The notes: generated from the letters alone by a model not told the origin. A stretch of 5,858 bases of DNA from Pseudomonadota bacterium (GCA_023417735.1 JAEZEK010000088.1:1-5858), one strand, 5' to 3'; counted from the stretch's first letter, positions 1 through 4,713 are shown. Numbers and translations are program-made.

Positions 1-56
1 GATCGGGGTCTTCGTGGACATGCCGCGCTTATGCCGGGGCGGAGCAAGGCCCGCAA

Positions 57-99
57 GGGCGGCGGCCGCCGCCCCCGCGAGCGCCCGCAAGGATGCGGG
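57..99 (-). terminator. GC-rich stem-loops downstream of the PfpI-like gene
   Basis: Immediately after the stop codon of the minus-strand PfpI-like gene (stop at 100-102), bases 84-99 form a perfect 6-bp stem with a 4-nt loop (CCCGCA / TGCGGG). Bases 57-74 form an 18-nt perfect palindrome (GGGCGGCGG / CCGCCGCCC). The position just past the stop suits a transcription-ending or 3'-end-stabilising structure, but no T-run follows on the minus strand. The function is therefore inferred from position. I see no gene I can support in bases 1-56. Confidence 0.3.
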
Positions 100-663
100 T
101 CAGGCCGCGCTCCGCCGCTCGTGGCGGCCCTCGTTCACCTCCTCGGCGATCTTCGCGCAGAAGGCGTCGAGGTCGCCGGGGTTGCGGCTCGTGACGATGC
201 CTTGGTCCGCCACGACCGGCTCGTCGCGGAACTTCGCGCCGGCATTCTCGATGTCGGTCCTGATCGACTTGTAGCCGGTGGCGTTGCGGCCCTTCAGGAT
301 GCCCGTCTCGATGAGGAGCCAGGGCGCGTGGCAGATGGCGGCGATCACCTTCTTCTGCGCGTCGAAGGCGCGGACGAAATCGAGCGCGGCCGCCTCGACC
401 CGGAGGAGGTCCGGGTTGATCTGCCCGCCGGGGAGCACGAGCGCGTCGTACTCGTCCGCGCTCGCCTCTTCGAGCTTGCGGTCGACCTTCACCGGACGGC
501 CCCAGTCCTTCTTGTCCCAGCCCTTGATCTCGCCCGCCTCCGGGGAGACCACGTCGACCCTGGCGCCGGCCTCGCGGAGCTTCGCGAGCGGCACCTCGAG
601 CTCGGACTGCTCGAAGCCGTGCGTGGCGAGAATGGCGATGCGCTTGCCGTTGAGCGACTGCAT
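100..663 (-). CDS. DJ-1/PfpI family protein (type 1 glutamine amidotransferase-like; YhbO/YajL-type protease or deglycase)
   Basis: A 187-aa protein of the class I glutamine-amidotransferase fold, the usual length for bacterial PfpI/YhbO proteins. Residues 6-14 (GKRIAILAT) form the first beta strand. The family's conserved acidic residue is Glu18 in HGFEQSEL, and the nucleophile elbow is AICHAPW with Cys111-His112. The C-terminal motif TGYKSIRTDIENAGA (129-143) is also typical of the family. Members are cytosolic, often stress-induced, and have been described as proteases, chaperones or protein/DNA deglycases; which applies here cannot be read from sequence. The start at 663 is chosen because GGAGG lies 6 nt upstream on the minus strand and the following codons MQSLNGKRIA match the family's N-terminus. 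Much longer minus-strand reading through 1254 has no family support. The gene is divergent from the lipoprotein gene across about 99 bp. Confidence 0.93.
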   Translation of the reverse strand: MQSLNGKRIAILATHGFEQSELEVPLAKLREAGARVDVVSPEAGEIKGWDKKDWGRPVKVDRKLEEASADEYDALVLPGGQINPDLLRVEAAALDFVRAFDAQKKVIAAICHAPWLLIETGILKGRNATGYKSIRTDIENAGAKFRDEPVVADQGIVTSRNPGDLDAFCAKIAEEVNEGRHERRSAA

Positions 664-762
664 CGGAAACCTCCGTGATGTCTCGGGAATACCGGGACAA
701 CGGCGGCGCGCCGAACGCGTTCCCGGCTTCCGCCCGGCGGCCTTCGGCCCTAGAGATGGGGC

Positions 763-1392
763 ATGGTCGGTCCTCGCCGATTCCTGGTTCTCCGGCTCGC
801 CGCCGTTCTCGCCGGCTGCGTCGGCCATTCGGCGGCCGGCCCGGAGGGCTGGTATGCCGGCCGCGGCACCTGGGCACCGCGCGGCGACCGCGTCGCGATC
901 TGCCACGCCTTCGGCTGCAGCCGCGTCACGCCCGTCAGCTTCACGAAGGCGGAGATTGCGCGCATGGCGGCGCCGCTCGCCCGGCCCGCCGCCACGCCGG
1001 AGGCCGAGCGCCGCGCGATATCGCAGGCGGTGCAGGCCTTCGAGGCGATCGTCGGCAGGCGCGTCGGCACGTCCTCGGACGAGGGCGGCTTCGAGCGGAT
1101 CGGCGGCGGCGACCCGACGCAGATGGATTGCGTCGACGAGGCGACGAACACGACGAGCCTGCTCCTGCTGCTCTCCGCGCGCGGGCTCCTCCGCCACCAC
1201 CGCGTGGCGCACCCGGCCTCGCGCGGCATCCTGCTCGACGGCCGCTACCCGCACGCCTCCGCCGTGATCGCCGAGACGAAGGGGGGTGCCGCCTGGGTGG
1301 TCGATTCCTGGCCGCGCGCCAACGCCGAGCCGCCGCTCGTCGAGCCCCTCCCGCGCTGGCTCGCCGCAAGGGCGGGGCCGGCCGTGCCGTGA
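763..1392 (+). CDS. Putative exported lipoprotein with possible cysteine-peptidase/transglutaminase-like C-H-D triad
   Basis: A 209-aa protein of no family I recognise with certainty. The N-terminus (MVGPRR followed by a short hydrophobic stretch) ends in a lipobox LAGC with Cys19, so it is probably exported and lipid-anchored; the hydrophobic core is short, and a plain signal peptide is the alternative. Residues 121-125 (MDCVD) give Cys123 at the head of a helix-like segment. PHASAVI gives His164 at the start of a strand-like segment, and WVVDSW gives Asp181. This order and spacing resemble the Cys-His-Asp arrangement of papain/transglutaminase-like folds, including the small bacterial BTLCP-type proteins, but this is inference from pattern only. 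Two further Cys (48 and 52, in AICHAFGC) could form a disulfide in the periplasm. Base composition and codon use match the GC-rich host. The ATG at 763 directly precedes the signal sequence; the ribosome site is weak. Confidence 0.75.
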   Translation: MVGPRRFLVLRLAAVLAGCVGHSAAGPEGWYAGRGTWAPRGDRVAICHAFGCSRVTPVSFTKAEIARMAAPLARPAATPEAERRAISQAVQAFEAIVGRRVGTSSDEGGFERIGGGDPTQMDCVDEATNTTSLLLLLSARGLLRHHRVAHPASRGILLDGRYPHASAVIAETKGGAAWVVDSWPRANAEPPLVEPLPRWLAARAGPAVP

Positions 1393-1409
1393 GGCGGACG
1401 GTGATCAGA

Positions 1410-1426
1410 GGCGGAGGAAGACCGCC
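1410..1426 (+). terminator. Small hairpin after the lipoprotein gene
   Basis: A GGCGG / CCGCC stem (1410-1414 with 1422-1426) with a 7-nt loop sits 18 nt past the stop codon at 1390-1392. There is no T-run. It is plausible only as a weak 3'-end structure separating the lipoprotein gene from the tRNA. Confidence 0.2.
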
Positions 1427-1451
1427 CCAATAGGCAAACAGGCGCAGAGGC

Positions 1452-1481
1452 TTGCGCGACAGCACCGCGATGGGCCATCTA
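1452..1481 (+). promoter_or_regulatory. Candidate tRNA promoter
   Basis: TTGCGC (1452-1457) and CATCTA (1476-1481), spaced 18 bp apart, lie just ahead of the tRNA 5' end at 1490. This is a partial match to the sigma-70-type consensus used by alphaproteobacteria for stable RNA genes. The call depends mostly on position. Confidence 0.3.
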
Positions 1482-1489
1482 CGAAGTCC

Positions 1490-1577
1490 GGATGGGTGGC
1501 CGAGCGGTTGAAGGCACCGGTCTTGAAAACCGGCAACCCGCAAGGGTTCGTGGGTTCGAATCCCACCCCATCCGCCA
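1490..1577 (+). tRNA. tRNA-Ser (anticodon UGA)
   Basis: A complete class II tRNA of 88 nt. The acceptor stem is GGATGGG (1490-1496) with CCCATCC (1567-1573), followed by discriminator G1574 and an encoded CCA (1575-1577). The anticodon stem CCGGT / ACCGG encloses the loop CTTGAAA with anticodon TGA at 1524-1526, which reads UCA serine codons. A long variable arm follows (AACCC-GCAA-GGGTT), as expected for tRNA-Ser, then a T arm with GTGGG-TTCGAAT-CCCAC. The retron block begins only a few bases after the 3' end. tRNA 3' ends are common integration sites, though no attachment repeat was found at the other end of the block. Confidence 0.98.
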
Positions 1578-1581
1578 CACC

Positions 1582-1612
1582 GATGAAATATCGCCCCAAG
1601 CGATATTTCATC
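1582..1612 (+). repeat. Perfect 13-bp inverted repeat between tRNA-Ser and the retron
   Basis: GATGAAATATCGC (1582-1594) and its exact reverse complement (1600-1612) flank the 5-nt spacer CCCAA. As RNA it is a strong hairpin 5 nt after the tRNA. It is much AT-richer than the surrounding host DNA and has no following T-run (TTGCCG follows). It could be a tRNA transcription terminator, a protein-binding palindrome, or the edge of the acquired block; the sequence alone does not decide. Confidence 0.75.
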
Positions 1613-1641
1613 TTGCCGCGGTCGCCTCTTCCATGTAGACA
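1613..1641 (+). promoter_or_regulatory. Candidate retron promoter
   Basis: TTGCCG (1613-1618) and TAGACA (1636-1641), separated by 17 bp, form a plausible but imperfect -35/-10 pair. Initiation 6-7 bases after the -10 box would fall at 1647-1648, the first base of the a1 strand of the msr-msd RNA. That agreement supports the call even though the -10 box matches the consensus at only 3 of 6 positions. Confidence 0.4.
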
Positions 1642-1644
1642 TGG
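1631..1644 (+). promoter_or_regulatory. Palindromic candidate operator over the -10 box
   Basis: CCATGT-AG-ACATGG is a perfect 6+2+6 palindrome covering the candidate -10 box. XRE-family repressors commonly bind short palindromes at their own promoters, and this operon encodes an XRE-type protein at 2025-2339. Autorepression is therefore a reasonable inference. Alternatively it is simply a small leader hairpin. Confidence 0.4.
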
Positions 1645-1646
1645 AG

Positions 1647-1894
1647 GTGCGATGGTAGCTCAAACTGAACCCGTCAGAAGCTGGGGCCACAAGCCCTGTG
1701 GGGGGATTTTCTCCCCAACTACCACCTGCGTCTCGGCCGGGGGTGGCGTCGCGCCGCGCCCGCCCGGGACCGGGCGCGGCAAGCCCGAGGTACAAACGCT
1801 CCGAAACAGTGCTCTCGAACTGGCCTACGGGCGCCGGCACCTTTCAGCCGGTGTGGCCGAAAGGAGAGCAACCCATGAGCAAGTACCGTCGCAC
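1647..1894 (+). ncRNA. Retron msr-msd non-coding RNA
   Basis: The template and primer RNA for the retron reverse transcriptase. The ends pair as an 11-bp a1/a2 helix: GTGCGATGGTA (1647-1657) with TACCGTCGCAC (1884-1894), all Watson-Crick except one T-G wobble. Directly after a1 comes GC, giving the TAGC context seen in Ec86, so G1658 is the predicted 2'-branching guanosine. The msr then has three small hairpins: CTGA/TCAG (1665-1668/1674-1677), CCACA/TGTGG (1687-1691/1697-1701) and GGGGA-TTTTC-TCCCC (1702-1716). The msd includes a 10-bp GC stem (1753-1762 with 1771-1780) inside an outer CTCGG/CCGAG pair (1732-1736/1785-1789). A second nested structure has outer stem GCTCTC/GAGAGC (1811-1816/1864-1869), GGCC/GGCC (1822-1825/1855-1858) and CCGGC/GCCGG (1834-1838/1847-1851). 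cDNA synthesis should begin near 1883. Unusually, the RNA's 3' part overlaps the start of the 41-aa peptide gene. Helices were found by eye, not by folding software. Confidence 0.8.
1860..1866 (+). promoter_or_regulatory. Ribosome binding site of the 41-aa peptide, buried in msd structure
   Basis: AAAGGAG is a strong Shine-Dalgarno, 8 nt before ATG 1875. Its last three bases (1864-1866) are part of GAGAGC, which pairs with GCTCTC at 1811-1816 in the ncRNA. Ribosome access may therefore depend on whether this RNA is folded, copied into cDNA or degraded. The Shine-Dalgarno decides the start of the peptide over longer in-frame readings. Confidence 0.6.
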
Positions 1895-2000
1895 GAAGCG
1901 GCATCAATCGCCGGAACCTTCGCGTTGGCTCCTTCTTATGAAGGTGATTATCGCGGTGGGTCAGGTGGTAGCCTTCGTGAAGCATTGCCTTCGCGATTGA
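1875..2000 (+). CDS. 41-aa cationic hydrophobic peptide, candidate retron effector/toxin
   Basis: A short gene with the best ribosome binding site of the operon (AAAGGAG, 8-nt spacing). The product has a basic N-terminus (MSKYRRTKRH), a proline-containing linker, and a hydrophobic segment of about 18-20 residues (18-36, WLLLMKVIIAV...AFVK). It ends KHCLRD. This is the profile of a single-pass inner-membrane peptide like many small toxins, but no family is recognised and toxicity is inference. Its first seven codons lie in the a2 strand and msd edge of the retron RNA, so RNA structure and translation are physically linked. The stop TGA (1998-2000) is directly followed by ATG 2001, suggesting translational coupling to the HTH gene. 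In-frame upstream codons back to 1698 run through the ncRNA hairpins and lack a ribosome site. Confidence 0.65.
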   Translation: MSKYRRTKRHQSPEPSRWLLLMKVIIAVGQVVAFVKHCLRD

Positions 2001-2024
2001 ATGATGACCTCGGGACAGCCGGCC

Positions 2025-2339
2025 ATGATTAAGAGGCCTATGATAAATGAAGCCTTGCGTTTATTGAGGCTTTATTGCGGGTATTCGCAGGCTGAAATGG
2101 CAAGACGCATTGCTGTTACTCAGTCCCTTATTTCTGACATTGAAGGCGGTCGCAAGAATGTTACAATGGACCTGCTGGAAGCGTATAGCGAAGCTGTCGG
2201 CGTTCGAATGTCACAGTTGCTTTTCTTTGCGGAAGAGGTTGATGGCCAGCCCGTCACTCGGCGAGGCCAACTTATTGTAGCTGATAAGGTATTACGGCTA
2301 CTCGAAAAATTGAAGCCCGGTGACCGTGAAGCGGCCTAG
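2025..2339 (+). CDS. XRE/Cro-CI family HTH regulator of the retron operon
   Basis: A 104-aa protein with one N-terminal helix-turn-helix (HTH_3/XRE) domain at residues 8-65: EALRLLRLYCGYSQAEMARRI, the recognition-helix segment VTQSLISDIEGGRKN, then DLLEAYSEAVGVRMSQLLFFAEE. The C-terminal 35 residues are a charged helical tail (ADKVLRLLEKLK). It should bind DNA in the cytoplasm, plausibly the palindrome at 1631-1644, and repress the operon. Regulators of this family are associated with a subset of retrons (type VI, from memory). The start is uncertain. ATG 2001 abuts the peptide stop, ATG 2025 has a weak ribosome site, and ATG 2040 follows AAGAGG at very short spacing; all keep the HTH intact. 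The gene overlaps the RT gene by 20 nt. Base composition is clearly lower in GC than the flanking host genes. Confidence 0.88.
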   Translation: MIKRPMINEALRLLRLYCGYSQAEMARRIAVTQSLISDIEGGRKNVTMDLLEAYSEAVGVRMSQLLFFAEEVDGQPVTRRGQLIVADKVLRLLEKLKPGDREAA

Positions 2340-2850
2340 AAAACAAAAGTACGAACGATACGCGTTTGAGGCTTCGCCGTGGGTTCAGAGCCTCACGCAG
2401 AGAGATTTGGCGAAGTTGCTTGGGTGGAAAAAGCATAAACTTGAAGCACTTATTCGTGATAAGGAGTGTTATACGAAGCGTGAAGTCAAGCAGATCGGTT
2501 CTAAGCTGCGTAATTTAGCCGTGCCGACTGGGAAGCTTCGGACTCTTCATGAGCGGTTAAAGTTACACCTGAATAAGATAAAGCAGCCTGATTATTTGTT
2601 TAGTCCTCGCAAAGGGCGGGCGCAGCGCGACAATGCGGCTCATCATGCTGGTGCAACACAGTTCTTGAGTCTGGATATAAGACAATTCTATCCGGCTACG
2701 AGTGATGAGCATATCTTTCGGTGGGCCCATCACGTCGCCGGTATGCGTGCTGACGTGGCTGGGTTATTCACTAAACTAGTGGCCATTGATGGTAAGATGC
2801 CATTTGGCTCCCCCGTAAGCCCGGTCTTAACAAACCCTTGTGCATCGTGA
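2320..2850 (+). CDS. Retron reverse transcriptase, N-terminal part (interrupted by frameshift)
   Basis: First 172 residues of a retron RT, which primes on the branching guanosine of its ncRNA and copies the msd into cDNA. A GTG start (MTVKRPRKQ) overlaps the end of the HTH gene. Residues 25-60 form a basic helical N-terminal region. The retron-specific NAxxH motif is at 105-109 (NAAHH). Motif A is FLSLDIRQFYP with catalytic Asp119, and motif B is PFGSPVSPVLTN at 161-172. After Asn172 the frame runs into PCAS and a TGA at 2848-2850, before the catalytic DD. The +1 frame resumes the family sequence exactly (LVHREMFDEV). Removing one C from the CCC at 2835-2837 gives ...VLTN-L-VHREMFDE..., a typical domain-4 continuation. 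As sequenced, this half alone cannot be active. The cause is either a real single-base insertion or a sequencing error at a homopolymer. Confidence 0.88.
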   Translation: MTVKRPRKQKYERYAFEASPWVQSLTQRDLAKLLGWKKHKLEALIRDKECYTKREVKQIGSKLRNLAVPTGKLRTLHERLKLHLNKIKQPDYLFSPRKGRAQRDNAAHHAGATQFLSLDIRQFYPATSDEHIFRWAHHVAGMRADVAGLFTKLVAIDGKMPFGSPVSPVLTNPCAS

Positions 2851-3361
2851 AATGTTTGATGAAGTGTATTCTATTTGCCAAGAGAACGATTTAAACATGT
2901 CGCTGTGGGTCGATGACCTTACAATTTCGGGTCATTGCGTCAAAGGTGAAGTGCTGGAGCGTATACGAGCCGTGATCCGCCGTCGCGGATTTCATACCCA
3001 CAAGATAAAATTTCGCTTGTCGTATAGACCCGTGATCATCACTGGTGTGCCGCTTTCTTCACGTATGGTCGGCGCGCCTCGCTCACTGCACGAGCGGATA
3101 AGGAATGGTTATGCGGTACTTCGTGAGAATATTGATGATGTTGAGCGGTCGCAAGCTATTGCACGGCTGTTAAGTGCACTTGGGACGTACCGTTATCACC
3201 TTGGTCCTTCTACACCAGAGGGCCGTAAGGCATCAGATAGAATGCAAGCACTTCGGCGTCGGCGTCGCAGTTTGGAGGCAGCGTCTACCACTTCTTCGTC
3301 TGAGCCCGCTTCGAGCAGTAGCTCAGCGAATGTTGGATCCCCGGATCTTCCTTGGGACTGA
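2840..3361 (+). CDS. Retron reverse transcriptase, C-terminal part (after frameshift)
   Basis: Continuation of the RT in the +1 frame, 173 residues; the rejoined protein would be about 346 aa, a normal retron RT length. It begins with VHREMFDEVY, the end of RT domain 4. The catalytic box is LSLWVDDLTISG with the two Asp codons at 2912-2917; the usual Tyr of YxDD is Trp here. RPVIITGVPLS carries ITG at the position of the retron VTG motif (region Y), which recognises the msr. The last 35 or so residues are unusual: a run of five arginines followed by a Ser-rich tail (STTSSSEPASSSSSA) ending PWD. GTG 2840 could act as a start but has no convincing ribosome site, so separate expression is unlikely. 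The stop at 3359-3361 closes the operon. Confidence 0.86.
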   Translation: MHREMFDEVYSICQENDLNMSLWVDDLTISGHCVKGEVLERIRAVIRRRGFHTHKIKFRLSYRPVIITGVPLSSRMVGAPRSLHERIRNGYAVLRENIDDVERSQAIARLLSALGTYRYHLGPSTPEGRKASDRMQALRRRRRSLEAASTTSSSEPASSSSSANVGSPDLPWD

Positions 3362-3375
3362 AGCTCGCCGACTCT

Positions 3376-3398
3376 GGGGACCGGCGGTCATGGTCCCC
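3376..3398 (+). terminator. Hairpin downstream of the retron RT
   Basis: A perfect 7-bp stem GGGGACC / GGTCCCC (3376-3382 with 3392-3398) with a 9-nt loop begins 15 nt after the RT stop codon. No T-run follows, so it is terminator-like by position and stability only. It lies at about the point where base composition returns to that of the host, and so roughly marks the right edge of the retron block. Confidence 0.45.
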
Positions 3399-3492
3399 TC
3401 TGCAAGGTACGCGCTTTCCCAATCACCTCCAGAACGATTCCCGCATCCCGCGCATTGGCGACGCTCCAACGATCCGAACCCGGGAGCTGCCG

Positions 3493-4674
3493 ATGACTTT
3501 CGCCTCGCGCGCCGCAATGGCCTCGCCCTTCGTCCTCCTCGCCTTCGCGCCTGCGCTCGCCGAGACGCCGGCGGTGGAGTCGGAGCATTACACGCTCGCC
3601 GTGGAGACGGTCATCGAGGGGCTGGAGCATCCCTGGGCGCTCGCCTTCATCTCCGAGGACCGCTTTCTCGTGACCGAGCGGAACGGCGGCGCGCTCCGCG
3701 TCGGCCACCGCGACGGCACGCTGTCGGAGCCGATCTGGCAGGCCGACGACCTCTTCCGCTACGAAGGCGAGACGGAGCGGAGCCAGGCCGGGCTCTTCGA
3801 CGTGACGCTCCACCCGCGCTTCGAGGAGAACGGCTGGGCCTATCTCAGCTATTCGCGCGAGACGCCGAACGGCGCGGCGATCGCGATCGTCCGAGGCACC
3901 GTCAGTGAGGAGGACGGGGAAGTGCGGTTCGGCGAGGTCGAGGACGTCTTCGTGATGAAGGAGGCGGACCGCGATTCGAGCGGGCTGCATTTCGGCGGGC
4001 GCATGGCGTTCGACGGCGACGGCGCGCTCCATCTCTCGATCGGCGAGCGGCGGAACCTCGAGCGCGCGCAGGACGCGAGCGACCAGGCCGGCTCGGTGCT
4101 GCGCATGAGCGACGCCGGCGAGCCGCACGGCGACAACCCGACCTTCGAAGTCGACGACCCCGAGAAGGGCGAGCCGGACCCGTACCTCTTCTCGATCGGC
4201 CACCGCAACATCCAGGCGCTCGCCATCCACCCCGTCACGAACGAGCTGTGGGCGGCCGATCACGGGCCCGACGGCGGCGACGAGATCAACCTTTTGGTCG
4301 CCGGCAACAATTACGGCTGGCCGTTCCTCACCGGCGGGCAGGACTATTCGGGCGCGCCGATCGGCGTCGGGCTCGGGCGCGAGGGCATGGTCTCGCCGGT
4401 CCACGTCTTCGGCGAGACGGTGGCGCCGTCGGGCCTTACCTTCGTGCCGGACGGCTCAGCCTTCGGCGACTGGGCGGGCGACATGCTGATCGGCGCGCTG
4501 GCGGCGGAGGGCGTGGTGCGCGTCCGGCTGGAGGGCGGCGAGGTGGCCGGCGAGGAGAGCATCGAGATCGGCCGGCGCGTGCGCGACGTCGCGATCGGCC
4601 CGGACGGCGGGCTGTGGCTGGTGACCGACGAGCCGGACGGCGCGGTGCTGCGCCTCGCGCCGCAGGGAAGCTGA
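3493..4674 (+). CDS. Periplasmic PQQ-dependent sugar (aldose) dehydrogenase, YliI/soluble GDH family
   Basis: A 393-aa protein of the soluble glucose/sorbosone dehydrogenase family, a six-bladed beta-propeller that oxidises aldoses to lactones using PQQ and calcium. A signal peptide is clear (MTFASRAAMASPFVLLAFAPALA, cleavage before ETP), so it works in the periplasm. Family motifs in order: LEHPWALAF (44-52) and VTERNGG (60-66); QAGLFDVTLHPRF (98-110); LHFGGRMAFDGDG (165-177) with His166 aligned to the catalytic His of this family; HRNIQALAIHP (237-247) and ELWAADHGPDGGDEIN (251-266), then NNYGWP; and SPVHVF near 301-306. ATG 3493 is preceded by GGGAG about 6 nt upstream and fits the signal peptide; longer in-frame reading from 3352 would bury it. 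The stop codon lies in a 13-nt tandem repeat. The gene converges on the SDR gene. PQQ dependence is inferred from the family. Confidence 0.93.
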   Translation: MTFASRAAMASPFVLLAFAPALAETPAVESEHYTLAVETVIEGLEHPWALAFISEDRFLVTERNGGALRVGHRDGTLSEPIWQADDLFRYEGETERSQAGLFDVTLHPRFEENGWAYLSYSRETPNGAAIAIVRGTVSEEDGEVRFGEVEDVFVMKEADRDSSGLHFGGRMAFDGDGALHLSIGERRNLERAQDASDQAGSVLRMSDAGEPHGDNPTFEVDDPEKGEPDPYLFSIGHRNIQALAIHPVTNELWAADHGPDGGDEINLLVAGNNYGWPFLTGGQDYSGAPIGVGLGREGMVSPVHVFGETVAPSGLTFVPDGSAFGDWAGDMLIGALAAEGVVRVRLEGGEVAGEESIEIGRRVRDVAIGPDGGLWLVTDEPDGAVLRLAPQGS

Positions 4675-4706
4675 CAGGGGAAGCTGACAGGGGAAGCTGA
4701 CAGGGC
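4668..4706 (+). repeat. 13-nt tandem triplication across the dehydrogenase stop codon
   Basis: Three head-to-tail copies of AAGCTGACAGGGG (4668-4680, 4681-4693 and 4694-4706, the last ending in C). The gene's TGA stop (4672-4674) is inside the first copy, so later copies are outside the reading frame. This looks like slippage expansion. Because 13 is not a multiple of 3, copy changes would not alter the protein. Confidence 0.95.
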
Positions 4707-4713
4707 GACCCGG

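Larger units (their letters stand above)
1582..3398 (+). other. Retron operon / candidate phage-defence island (ncRNA + peptide + HTH + RT)
   Basis: A contiguous, single-strand block inserted between tRNA-Ser and the PQQ-dehydrogenase gene. It contains an msr-msd RNA, a 41-aa hydrophobic peptide, an XRE-type HTH protein and a retron reverse transcriptase, all on the plus strand. The genes abut or overlap: the peptide stop is directly followed by ATG at 2001, and the HTH and RT genes overlap by 20 nt. The coding part is visibly AT-richer than the flanks and uses codons such as TTA, ATA and AGA that are rare in the neighbours, which points to horizontal acquisition. Known retrons are tripartite defence systems of RT, ncRNA and effector. 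The HTH association corresponds, from memory, to retron type VI. Confidence 0.8.

Noticed and set aside
29..877. Long minus- and plus-strand open frames overlapping the PfpI-like and lipoprotein genes
   Set aside because: Arg/Ala/Gly-rich shadow frames of GC-rich genes without family motifs or ribosome sites.
1405..1611. Minus-strand ORF across the tRNA with the string GVGFEPTNP
   Set aside because: This is the well-known spurious translation of the antisense strand of tRNA-Ser; the tRNA itself explains the sequence.
1698..1874. N-terminal extension of the 41-aa peptide to a 100-aa protein
   Set aside because: The extension reads through the msr-msd hairpins, has no ribosome site at 1698, and the strong Shine-Dalgarno lies before ATG 1875.
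1578..1900. CRISPR array or riboswitch as the explanation for the structured intergenic region
   Set aside because: No regularly spaced repeats and no recognised riboswitch core; the a1/a2 helix with a downstream retron RT explains the structure.
2830..2850. Programmed +1 frameshifting in the RT gene
   Set aside because: The C run is not aligned as an in-frame CCC slippery codon, no stimulatory element is evident, and a single-base insertion or sequencing error explains it more simply.
3470..3495. Possible tRNA-3'-end direct repeat (attachment site) at the right edge of the retron block
   Set aside because: Only short, gapped resemblance to the tRNA T-arm and acceptor region; not enough to call an att site.
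3388..4404. Long minus-strand open frame opposite the PQQ-dehydrogenase gene
   Set aside because: Shadow of a clearly recognisable plus-strand gene in GC-rich DNA; no recognisable domains.
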